Shown here piece after piece: positions 39,811 to 49,818 of a stretch of DNA of 64,000 nt. The position numbers were made by a program, and so were the translations under genes. The stretch is from Halomonas sp. CUBES01. Its GTDB lineage: Bacteria; Pseudomonadota; Gammaproteobacteria; Pseudomonadales; Halomonadaceae. The number at the start of each line of letters is the position of its first letter. Position 1 is the stretch's first letter. A model generated the notes under the pieces. The model was given only the letters and a program-made list of their open reading frames with translations, was not told the origin of the DNA and searched no databases. The DNA is taken from positions 53,414-117,413 of the forward strand of contig NZ_JAJLLW010000010.1 in assembly GCF_020991005.1 (NCBI RefSeq), written 5' to 3'.

Positions 39811-41856
39811 TTGAGTAGCGAAATCATCAAAGTTCCCGATATCGGCGGCGATACCGATGTCGAAATCATCGAGATTGCGGTGTCGGAAGGCGATGTCATC
39901 GAAGCGGAAGACACCCTGATCACGCTCGAATCCGATAAAGCCAGCATGGACGTCCCCGCCCCCAAAGGCGGCAAGGTGGTCAAGGTGCTGGTCAAAGAGG
40001 GCGATAGCGTCTCTGAAGGCGACGATATCGTCGAGCTGGAAGTCGAAGGTGGCGGCGACACGAGTAGCGAAGCTAGCTCGTCTGATAGCCAGCCCGAAGA
40101 GGCTCCAGTGAAGCAAGAAAAGCCTAAGGAAGAAAAACCGCAAGAGCAGAAGCCTGCGGCTAAAAAGTCAGCCGGTGGTAAGCAGACGGTTGATATCAAA
40201 GTGCCGGATCTGGGCGGCGATGACGGTGTCGAAATCATCGAGGTCGCGGTCAGCGAAGGCGATGAGGTCGAGGCGGAAGACACCCTGATCACGCTGGAGT
40301 CCGATAAAGCCTCCATGGACGTGCCCAGCCCCTACAGCGGCAAAATTGTCAGCTTTACCGCCAAAGAAGGCGACAGCGTTTCCGAAGGCGATGTGATCGG
40401 CCAGATGGAGATCGCGGGTGAAGGTGGCGACGACGCTGACGACGCCCCGCAGGCGCAAGCCGCAAGCGACGCCAGCAGCGAGCCGCAAGCAGTCGAGGCG
40501 GACGACCAGGAAGACACCGCCAGCGGCGAACCGGAGCGCAAAGAGATTCGCGTACCGGATCTTTCCGGCTCGTCTGACGTGCCGATTATCGAGATTGGCG
40601 CGGCCGTCGGGGATGAGGTCAATGAAGAAGACCCGCTGATTACCCTGGAGTCCGACAAGGCCTCGATGGACGTGCCCAGCCCCTACAAGGGCAAGCTTCT
40701 GGAACTGACCGTCAAGGAGGGCGACACGGTTTCTGAAGGCGATGTCATTGGCTACATCGAAGTGGCTTCCGCGGGGGGTGGCAAGAAAGCCGCCCCTGAA
40801 AAGGCCGCCCCCAAGGCGCCGGAAAAAGCCCCGCAGAGCAGCGCCAGTCAGGCAAGCGACAAGCCGGCGGCCTCGCCTGCCGGGACACCGAGCCCGGAAG
40901 CACAGATGGCGTCGCACAAGCCGCGTGACGGCAAGCTGGTGCATGCCGGGCCGGCGGTACGGATGCTGGCGCGAGAATTCGGCGTTGACCTGGGGCTCGT
41001 CAAGCCCAGCGGGCCGAAAGACCGCGTGCTTAAAGAAGATGTTCAGGCCTACGTGAAGCAGGCGATTGCCAACCAGGGCAGCGCCCAGGCAAGCGCCGCG
41101 CCTGCCGCTACGGGGGGCACCGGCATTCCGCCGATTCCGGAAGTCGACTTCAGCCAGTTTGGCGAGGTCGAAGAGAAGCCGATGGGGCGCCTGCTCAAGA
41201 TGGGGGCGACCAATCTGCATCGCAGCTGGGTCAACGTGCCCCACGTGACCCAGTTCGACGAAGCCGATATCACCGAGCTCGAGGACTTCCGCAAGTCGAT
41301 GAAGGCCGAGGCGGAGGCCCAGGGTGCCAAGCTGACCCCGCTGCCGTTCATGGTCAAAGCCTGTGCGTTTGCGCTGCGTAAATTCCCGCAGTTCAACGTC
41401 AGCCTCAAGGGTGACGGCGAAACGCTGGTATGGAAGCACTACGTCCATATCGGTATTGCCGTGGATACGCCCGATGGCCTGATGGTGCCGGTGGTGCGTG
41501 ATGCGGATAAAAAATCCCTGATCGAGATCGCCAAGGAAATGGCCGAGCTTGGCAAGAAGGCGCAGACCAAGAAGCTCAAGCGCGACGAGATGACCGGTGG
41601 CTGTTTCACCATTTCGAGCCTTGGCTCGATTGGCGGTACTGCCTTCACGCCGATCGTCAATGCGCCGGAAGTGGCGATTCTCGGGGTTTCAAAATCGCAG
41701 ATGAAACCCGTGTGGGATGGCAGCAACTTCCAGCCGCGACTGATGATGCCGCTGTCGCTTTCCTATGACCACCGGGCCATCAACGGGGCGGATGCCGCGC
41801 GCTTCACCGCCTTCCTGGCGGACGTGCTGACCGATATCCGTCGGTTATTGCTGTAA
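39811..41856 (+). CDS. aceF: AceF, dihydrolipoyl acetyltransferase (E2) with three lipoyl domains
   Basis: Core of pyruvate dehydrogenase, 681 aa. Three N-terminal lipoyl domains carry the modified Lys at 43, 166 and 283, each in ESDKASMD, joined by Ala/Pro/Glu-rich swinging linkers. A peripheral-subunit-binding domain follows at about 377-420 (AGPAVRMLAREFGVDL), then the catalytic domain at about 450-681. The active site reads YDHRAINGAD with His654 and Asn658 where E. coli has Asp; Azotobacter and Pseudomonas E2p also have Asn. The start is a TTG at 39811 with AAGGAG seven bases upstream. Confidence 0.97.
   Translation: MSSEIIKVPDIGGDTDVEIIEIAVSEGDVIEAEDTLITLESDKASMDVPAPKGGKVVKVLVKEGDSVSEGDDIVELEVEGGGDTSSEASSSDSQPEEAPVKQEKPKEEKPQEQKPAAKKSAGGKQTVDIKVPDLGGDDGVEIIEVAVSEGDEVEAEDTLITLESDKASMDVPSPYSGKIVSFTAKEGDSVSEGDVIGQMEIAGEGGDDADDAPQAQAASDASSEPQAVEADDQEDTASGEPERKEIRVPDLSGSSDVPIIEIGAAVGDEVNEEDPLITLESDKASMDVPSPYKGKLLELTVKEGDTVSEGDVIGYIEVASAGGGKKAAPEKAAPKAPEKAPQSSASQASDKPAASPAGTPSPEAQMASHKPRDGKLVHAGPAVRMLAREFGVDLGLVKPSGPKDRVLKEDVQAYVKQAIANQGSAQASAAPAATGGTGIPPIPEVDFSQFGEVEEKPMGRLLKMGATNLHRSWVNVPHVTQFDEADITELEDFRKSMKAEAEAQGAKLTPLPFMVKACAFALRKFPQFNVSLKGDGETLVWKHYVHIGIAVDTPDGLMVPVVRDADKKSLIEIAKEMAELGKKAQTKKLKRDEMTGGCFTISSLGSIGGTAFTPIVNAPEVAILGVSKSQMKPVWDGSNFQPRLMMPLSLSYDHRAINGADAARFTAFLADVLTDIRRLLL
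39820..40770 (+). repeat. three tandem lipoyl-domain repeats inside aceF
   Basis: Three units of about 225 bp are separated by variable linkers, with modified-Lys codons at 39937, 40306 and 40657. Stretches around these codons are nearly identical at DNA level, which could allow recombination that changes lipoyl-domain number. Confidence 0.85.
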
Positions 41857-41877
41857 GGGCGCTCGACAGGTCCTGCC

Positions 41878-41907
41878 AGCGGCGCCCGAAGGGGCGCCGC
41901 TTGTGTT
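41878..41907 (+). terminator. terminator of aceEF
   Basis: AGCGGCGCCC (41878-41887) pairs with GGGCGCCGCT (41892-41901) around GAAG and is followed by TGTGTTT. It lies 22 bp after the aceF stop. Confidence 0.75.
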
Positions 41908-42055
41908 TGGGGCGTACGACGTTGTTCGCGAGGGCGACCAAAGTACAAGTTGTGCGTCACTTGGCTGTTTTTATTTAAAAAAAATGCCTTCTCGGCGGTG
42001 CTTTCAGGCTTTTGGGGAGTTGTGTCGCCTGAACGGCACGGTTATTGTCGGCTAA

Positions 42056-42748
<693 letters not shown>

Positions 42749-42776
42749 GTATGCGCTGTAAATGCTGCGTCCAAGA

Positions 42777-42801
42777 GATGGCCCGCCAAGTGCGGGCCAT
42801 C
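42777..42801 (+). terminator. hairpin after adk
   Basis: GATGGCCCGC (42777-42786) pairs with GCGGGCCATC (42792-42801) around CAAGT. No T-run follows, so strength is uncertain. It precedes the tsaB -10 element. Confidence 0.5.
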
Positions 42802-42822
42802 GTCGTCGGGGCAAGGCAAAGG

Positions 42823-42828
42823 TATAAT
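42823..42828 (+). promoter_or_regulatory. consensus -10 element upstream of tsaB
   Basis: A perfect TATAAT lies 32 bp before the tsaB start. No recognisable -35 lies at 16-18 bp spacing, so promoter activity is plausible but unproven. Confidence 0.4.
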
Positions 42829-42859
42829 GCCCGTTTTCTATCACGAGTGGCGAACCGTT

Positions 42860-43558
42860 ATGTCGCACTATTTTCTTGCTCTCGATGCGTCTTCCAGTGC
42901 CTGCTCGGCCGCGCTGCTGCGTCGGGACGCCGAACACAGCGAATGCATGGCGCGCTTTGAGCTGACGCCGCGTGGGCACACCCGGCGGCTGTTGCCGATG
43001 GTCGATGTGGTGCTGGCGGACGCCCAGCTGACGCCAGGCCAGCTGGATGCGATCGCCTACGGGCGTGGCCCCGGCGCCTTCACCGGGCTGCGTATTGCGG
43101 CGGGCGCCGCCCAGGGCCTGGCGTTCGGGCTCGACCGCCCGCTGCTGGGCATCTCCACGCTCGAAGCGCTGGCGCTCCAGGCGCACCGCCGCTACCACCT
43201 GCGTCACGTGATCACCGCGCTGGATGCGCGCATGGGAGAGGTCTATGCGGCGACCTGGCACTGTCTGAACGACACCCTGCGGCGCCACGGCGATGAGGCG
43301 GTTCTGGCGCCCGAGGCGGTGACGCTGCCCGACGATGAAACCGACTGGGTCGGCGTGGGTTCCGGTTTTACGCTCTGGGATCATTTCAGTACCGAGCTGC
43401 AGGCGGGCATGACCCAGCACCTCACCGACCTTGAGCCGCGTGCCGAGGAAATGGCCTGGCTGGCCGCGCGCGACTTCGATGCCGGCCTGGGGCAGGCGGC
43501 TCACGCGGTGCAACCGGTATATCTGCGCAATCAAGTGGCCTGGAAAAAGCCCGCATGA
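42860..43558 (+). CDS. tsaB: TsaB, t6A37 biosynthesis protein (TsaD partner)
   Basis: Inactive ASKHA-fold partner of TsaD in threonylcarbamoyl-adenosine synthesis on tRNAs that read ANN codons. It has 232 aa from the ATG at 42860 ([12 protein letters not shown]). The signatures are [23 protein letters not shown] and [13 protein letters not shown]. It lies in a t6A-related setting only loosely (trmO is 9 kb away). It overlaps rsmJ by 4 bp. Confidence 0.95.
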   Translation: MSHYFLALDASSSACSAALLRRDAEHSECMARFELTPRGHTRRLLPMVDVVLADAQLTPGQLDAIAYGRGPGAFTGLRIAAGAAQGLAFGLDRPLLGISTLEALALQAHRRYHLRHVITALDARMGEVYAATWHCLNDTLRRHGDEAVLAPEAVTLPDDETDWVGVGSGFTLWDHFSTELQAGMTQHLTDLEPRAEEMAWLAARDFDAGLGQAAHAVQPVYLRNQVAWKKPA

Positions 43559-44262
43559 CGCTACCCGACGTCGGCGCGCTGCCCACCGGGCTGGCGCTTG
43601 CCTACCGCGACGGTCAACTGGTGCTGGAAGGCGACGAGCGCCAGTTCGGCAAGCCGCTCAGCGTAGACTTTGTGGCCGGGCGAGCCGCCCATCGGCGACA
43701 GTTCGGCGGCGGCCGAGGGCAGTTGATCGCCAAGGCCTGCGGATTGAGCAAGGGCGTCAGCCCCCAGGTCGTGGATGCCACGGCGGGGCTGGGGCGCGAT
43801 GCGTTCGTCCTGGCCAGCCTGGGCGCGCCGGTGCTGCTGATCGAGCGTGTGCCGGCCATTGCGGCGCTGCTGGGTGATGGCCTGGCGCGTGCCGCCAAGG
43901 CCCCCGAGACCGCAGCGGTCGCGGCCAGGATGACCCTTTGCGAGGGCGATGCGGCGTCGCAGCTGGCGACGCTTGTCGCCCAGGCGGCCTTTGAGCCTCA
44001 GGTGATTCACCTGGATCCCATGTTTCCCCACCGCGAGAAGTCAGCGCTGGTCAAAAAGGAAATGCGCCTGTTTCGTGCGCTGGCGGGGGACGACGACGAT
44101 GCGCCGCGCCTGCTGGAAGCTGCCCTGGACGTGGCCACGCACCGCGTGGTGGTCAAGCGGCCGCGCAAGGCGCCGCCGATTGCCGGCCCCGCCCCTCAGC
44201 ACACGCTTACCGGCAAGACCAGCCGCTACGATATGTACGTCCATCGCGCCCTGGCCCGCTAA
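43555..44262 (+). CDS. rsmJ: RsmJ, 16S rRNA m2G1516 methyltransferase
   Basis: SAM-dependent methyltransferase of the small-subunit rRNA (formerly YhiQ). It has 235 aa. The SAM motif is [19 protein letters not shown], and the catalytic region is [21 protein letters not shown]. The C-terminal [12 protein letters not shown] and [13 protein letters not shown] are family signatures. Its start overlaps tsaB (ATGA). Confidence 0.94.
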   Translation: MTLPDVGALPTGLALAYRDGQLVLEGDERQFGKPLSVDFVAGRAAHRRQFGGGRGQLIAKACGLSKGVSPQVVDATAGLGRDAFVLASLGAPVLLIERVPAIAALLGDGLARAAKAPETAAVAARMTLCEGDAASQLATLVAQAAFEPQVIHLDPMFPHREKSALVKKEMRLFRALAGDDDDAPRLLEAALDVATHRVVVKRPRKAPPIAGPAPQHTLTGKTSRYDMYVHRALAR

Positions 44263-44287
44263 CGGTCAACGACTTCCAGGAGGGAAT

Positions 44288-45409
44288 ATGTCGCCGATCT
44301 GGCGTGAAGGCAATCGCGTTACCCTGCTACCCGAAGCGTCTCGCTTTCTGCCGGCCATGCTCGATGCGATTCACGGTGCCAGGCACTACGTGCTGGTGGA
44401 GCTTTATCTGATGGCGTCCGGCACGCTGGCCGACCGGGTGAGCGACGCTCTGACCGACGCGGCTCGCCGAGGCGTCAGCGTATACCTGCTGCTGGACGGC
44501 TTCGGCTCGATGGGGCTCGACAGCGACGACCGCCAGCGCCTGCGCCATGCCGGCGTTCAGCTGCGCTTGTTCAACCCCTTGGGGTTCCATTCCCTGGCCC
44601 GCAACCTGAGCCGGGACCACCGTAAAATCGTGGTGGTGGATGGCGACGTTGCCTTTACCGGCGGCTTTGGCGCGGTCGACGAGTTTCTCGACGCCTGGTA
44701 CGAAATCGCCGTGCGGATTGAAGGTCCGGTGGTGGCTGACTGGGAGGCGCTGTTCAGGCGACTGTGGCGTTCGCGGCTGACCCGTGCGGACAGCGCAAAG
44801 GCCTCCCGCCAGCCGCTGACGGCGCCACGCAAGCCCACGCGCTACCCTGATGGCGTGCGCGGGCGTGCCATGTCGGCGCGCGGCTACCGCTATCAGGCGA
44901 TTCGACATTCGTTGCACCGGCGGGTCGAGACGGCGCAGACGCGAATATGGCTGTGTACCCCTTACTTTGTGCCCACCTTCGCTTTACGCCGACGGCTTGC
45001 GCGGGCGGCCAAGCGGGGTGTCGATGTGCGGCTGCTGCTGCCCGGTGCCAAGCACGACCATCCCGGGGTGCGTTATGCGGGGCAGCGGTTCTACCAGGCG
45101 ATGCTGAAAGCGGGGGTGCGCATCTACGAGTTTCAGCCGACGTTCATCCACGCGAAATTCGTGCTGGCCGACGACTGGGTGAGTATTGGCTCGTGCAACT
45201 TCGACCACTGGAATCTGCACTGGAACCTCGAAGCCAACCAGGAAGTCGATGACCCCGGGTTGGCCGATGAGGTGCGAGCATTGTTTGAACGACACTTTGC
45301 CGCGAGCGACGAAGTGGATGCCGCGCGCTGGGCGGCGCGGCCCTGGACGCAGCGCGCCAGGGAATGGGTGTACGGGCTGCTGGACGCCGCCATGATGCGC
45401 CTCAAGTAG
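44288..45409 (+). CDS. clsB: Cardiolipin synthase (ClsB-like phospholipase D superfamily)
   Basis: Transphosphatidylation enzyme making cardiolipin at the inner membrane. It has 373 aa from the ATG at 44288 with AGGAGGG just before. Two HKD motifs are complete: His111 in SRDHRKIVVVDGDVAFTGG and His288 in FIHAKFVLADDWVSIGS. No N-terminal membrane helices are present, which fits ClsB rather than ClsA. Its stop codon directly abuts that of the convergent UPF0149 gene. Confidence 0.87.
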   Translation: MSPIWREGNRVTLLPEASRFLPAMLDAIHGARHYVLVELYLMASGTLADRVSDALTDAARRGVSVYLLLDGFGSMGLDSDDRQRLRHAGVQLRLFNPLGFHSLARNLSRDHRKIVVVDGDVAFTGGFGAVDEFLDAWYEIAVRIEGPVVADWEALFRRLWRSRLTRADSAKASRQPLTAPRKPTRYPDGVRGRAMSARGYRYQAIRHSLHRRVETAQTRIWLCTPYFVPTFALRRRLARAAKRGVDVRLLLPGAKHDHPGVRYAGQRFYQAMLKAGVRIYEFQPTFIHAKFVLADDWVSIGSCNFDHWNLHWNLEANQEVDDPGLADEVRALFERHFAASDEVDAARWAARPWTQRAREWVYGLLDAAMMRLK

Positions 45410-46072
45410 TTACCGACGCGCCTTGCCTTTGGCGGGCGATTTCTTGCGCGGTTTGGGCTTGGGGGTTTCCGGCGGGACGCGGTAGTGTAGATAAAGATCG
45501 AGCACCAGCTCGGGCAACTGCGCCACCAGACTTTCCTGACGCGCCGGGTCGCCTGCCATGTCGGCCATGTCGGGCTCGTCGTCAAACAGCCCCGAGAGTA
45601 CCATGAACGGCAGGAGCAGCGTTGCGGCGGCTTCCTCGTCGTCCTGGAACCAGGCGCTTTCGTCGCAGAAGACGCCTTCCATGAAGCCAGCACACCAGTC
45701 GCCGATGGGCGTTTCTTCAGCGGCCATGCCGTCAAGGGTCAGCTCGAAGGGAAGCTCGGGCAGGCCGCCTTGCTCAAGCACGGCCATGGCGTTATCGCGC
45801 AGCAGGGTGAGCAGTTGGATGATCTCGTCGCGCTGCGCATCGTCGGCGTACTGGGGCTCGCCATGAAAAAGCTCGGCTAGCCACTGGCTCGCCGGCACCT
45901 CGCTGGGGCCGACCGCCAGCGCCACCAAAAAGCCGTGGGCGGAGATCAGGTCGAGGGCATCTTCGCCGACCTGGTCGGAGTCGAGAAAATCGTCCAGCCT
46001 GTCGAGTTGTTCATCGTCAAGCAGCGGCTGCGGCGGTATCGCCTCTTCAGGCGTGTTGGGGGGCGCTGGCAT
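45410..46072 (-). CDS. UPF0149/YecA-family protein
   Basis: Acidic protein of 220 aa from the ATG at 46072, with GAGG six bases upstream. The UPF0149 fold is recognisable from LDDFLDSDQVGEDALDLISAHGFLVAL and GDWCAGFMEGV. The C-terminal tail is basic and Pro/Lys-rich (PKPKPRKKSPAKGKARR) and lacks the SEC-C zinc motif found in some relatives. Function is unknown. Confidence 0.8.
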   Translation of the reverse strand: MPAPPNTPEEAIPPQPLLDDEQLDRLDDFLDSDQVGEDALDLISAHGFLVALAVGPSEVPASQWLAELFHGEPQYADDAQRDEIIQLLTLLRDNAMAVLEQGGLPELPFELTLDGMAAEETPIGDWCAGFMEGVFCDESAWFQDDEEAAATLLLPFMVLSGLFDDEPDMADMAGDPARQESLVAQLPELVLDLYLHYRVPPETPKPKPRKKSPAKGKARR

Positions 46073-46120
46073 AAGGAGCCTCGTCAATGAGCAGCGGAAA
46101 CAAACAGTCAAGATGACCGG

Positions 46121-46681
46121 ATGACCACCAGTTTATCATTAATGAATACTCAGCCACTCCCCCCCTGGCCGGAGGCGTCGCTTGCGGCCCTGTCGACCCA
46201 GGCCCTGCATCAGGCAGCCCGCGAGCGTGCCGATCTGGCCTGGCAGCGCTGCCGCGAGGTCTATCCGGGGCTGCCGCGGCCAGGCATCTGGTTTGATCTC
46301 AAGGGGGCTTCCGCCGGCCAGGCGCACCTCGGCCGCGGCGGGCTGCGGTTCAATCCGGTGCTGATGAGCGAAAACCGCCGCGCGTTTTTTGACGAGGTCA
46401 TTCCCCATGAAATGGCCCACTGGCTGGTGTTCCACCTGGAAAACGGGCCGCGACTCAAGCCCCACGGGCGCGAGTGGCAAGCCGTCATGCGCGACCTGTT
46501 CGGTCTCGCGCCTCGGGTCACCCATCGTTTTGATATTGCCCGTGCCCAGCCGGCCCCTTACCGTTACCAATGCGGCTGTCGGCAGCATCAGTTGACGGCG
46601 CGGCGTCATGCTTTGGTGGTAAAAGGGCGGCGCTACCGTTGCCGGCACTGTGCTCAGACCTTGGTCTACTGTGCCGGGTAG
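46121..46681 (+). CDS. SprT-like zinc metallopeptidase
   Basis: SprT/Spartan-type family protein of 186 aa. The zinc motif is HEMAH (His96, Glu97, His100) in VIPHEMAHWLVFHL, with a third His further on in KPHGREWQAVM. A C-terminal zinc-ribbon-like part has CGCRQH and CRHCAQT. Bacterial SprT function is unsettled; eukaryotic relatives cut DNA-protein crosslinks. The start at 46121 has only a weak Shine-Dalgarno, and an ATG at 46142 is possible. Confidence 0.86.
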   Translation: MTTSLSLMNTQPLPPWPEASLAALSTQALHQAARERADLAWQRCREVYPGLPRPGIWFDLKGASAGQAHLGRGGLRFNPVLMSENRRAFFDEVIPHEMAHWLVFHLENGPRLKPHGREWQAVMRDLFGLAPRVTHRFDIARAQPAPYRYQCGCRQHQLTARRHALVVKGRRYRCRHCAQTLVYCAG

Positions 46682-46860
46682 TGCTTTGATTATTTCATAT
46701 AAGTTATTGTAATTTATATTAAAAATGTTAATACCAATGTCTAAAGGGAAGGCTGGTCCGAGAGGTTTATGCTAGGGTGACATCAGGTGGTGCCGGTAGC
46801 GTCACGCTGCCTATCGGCTACATTCCTAGAGAGTGCATTTCCACGGACAGAGGCAATTTC
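46682..46860 (+). promoter_or_regulatory. control region of acs
   Basis: This 179-bp gap starts with an AT-rich stretch (46686-46740) that stands out from the high-GC surroundings. ATACCAATGTCT at 46731-46742 resembles ATACCAAAGTCT upstream of the symporter genes. No promoter with good spacing is obvious. AGAGG lies seven bases before the acs ATG. Confidence 0.4.
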
Positions 46861-48810
<1,950 letters not shown>

Positions 48811-48888
48811 CCCGTGAGTTGCCCGCCTGACCAGGCTGGCAACAAGGGCCAGCTCGACCCTACGGCTGGCATCATCAGGGCAATGAAC

Positions 48889-48923
48889 GAGCAGTGCCGG
48901 CCAATGTGCCGGCACTGCTCTGT
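48889..48923 (+). terminator. terminator of acs
   Basis: GAGCAGTGCCGG (48889-48900) pairs with CCGGCACTGCTC (48909-48920) around an 8-base loop and is followed by TGTT. It separates acs from crbR. Confidence 0.7.
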
Positions 48924-48950
48924 TGCGTGCGACGAAGAATCCATTACAAA
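48923..48950 (+). promoter_or_regulatory. candidate promoter of the crbR-like gene
   Basis: TTGCGT (48923-48928) and TACAAA (48945-48950) are 16 bp apart, immediately after the acs terminator and about 110 bp before the start codon. Confidence 0.35.
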
Positions 48951-49064
48951 TTGTGCATGTGTGCTTGGGGATGGCGAAGCCCATGGGGTACCATGCTTCA
49001 ACCGTATGAGCCTAGCGTCGCGGCAGCAGCAAACCCCGCTGCTTGAGGAACCGGAGGAATATCC

Positions 49065-49727
49065 ATGGCAGTAGCCCACAAGTTTATCGTCGCAGACGAC
49101 CACCCGCTGTTTCGTGCAGCGCTCACCCAGGCGTTGCGCCAGCTGGCGCCGCAGGCAGAAATCGTCGAAGCCGACACCATGGAGGCGACCACCGAGGTGG
49201 TCAATCGACATCCGGATGCCGATCTTATCCTGCTGGATTTGCACATGCCCGGCGCCCATGGTTTTTCTGGTCTTATCCAGCTGCGCGGCCAGATGCCCGA
49301 TATTCCCGTGGCGGTCGTCTCCGGCAGCGACGAGCCCTATGTCGTGCGTCGCGCCATCGACTACGGTGCTTCGGGCTTTATTCCCAAGTCGTCGTCGCTG
49401 CAGCTTATCGCCGAAGCGGTCGGCGAGATACTGCAGGGCGAGGTGTGGTTGCCCGAAGCACTGGCGGGCGTGCTGGATGAAACCAGCGAAGAAGAGTCAC
49501 GCTTTGCCGAAGCGATTGCCTCGCTGACGCCGCAGCAGTTCCGGGTGCTCAACATGCTCACTGAAGGGTTGTTGAACAAGCAGATCGCCTACGAGTTGAA
49601 CGTGTCCGAAGCAACCATCAAGGCGCATGTGACAGCTATTCTTCGCAAGCTGGGCGTTCACTCGCGCACGCAAGCCGTGATTGCGGCGCAAAAACTGGAA
49701 GTCGAGCCGCCGAAGGTGGAGTCGTAA
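49065..49727 (+). CDS. crbR: CrbR-like response regulator (NarL/LuxR family)
   Basis: DNA-binding response regulator of 220 aa. The receiver domain (about 5-125) has acidic pocket Asp11/Asp12 and phospho-acceptor Asp58 in LILLDLHMPG, with Lys in GFIPKSS. The LuxR-type helix-turn-helix (about 152-212) reads MLTEGLLNKQIAYELNVSEATIKAHV. GGAGG precedes the ATG at 49065. Its place between acs and a symporter-type hybrid kinase matches CrbR/ErdR, known to activate acs in Vibrio and Pseudomonas. Confidence 0.88.
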   Translation: MAVAHKFIVADDHPLFRAALTQALRQLAPQAEIVEADTMEATTEVVNRHPDADLILLDLHMPGAHGFSGLIQLRGQMPDIPVAVVSGSDEPYVVRRAIDYGASGFIPKSSSLQLIAEAVGEILQGEVWLPEALAGVLDETSEEESRFAEAIASLTPQQFRVLNMLTEGLLNKQIAYELNVSEATIKAHVTAILRKLGVHSRTQAVIAAQKLEVEPPKVES

Positions 49728-49761
49728 CGCTCGGTTGCGACCGCCTCTCCGGTAGCCTTAC

Positions 49762-49797
49762 CGACACCGCGCTTGTGGCAACACAAGCGCGGTGTCG
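49762..49797. terminator. 16-bp hairpin with GCAA tetraloop between convergent crbR and crbS
   Basis: CGACACCGCGCTTGTG (49762-49777) pairs perfectly with CACAAGCGCGGTGTCG (49782-49797) around GCAA, a GNRA tetraloop on the plus strand. No long T-run follows. It lies between the two stop codons and probably ends both transcripts. Confidence 0.75.
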
Positions 49798-49818
49798 TCG
49801 TTAGAGGCCCCGCAACGG

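Noticed and set aside
41635..41800. loss of the catalytic Asp in AceF (Asn658) as a defect
   Set aside because: Azotobacter and Pseudomonas E2p enzymes also carry Asn at this position, so it is a lineage variant.
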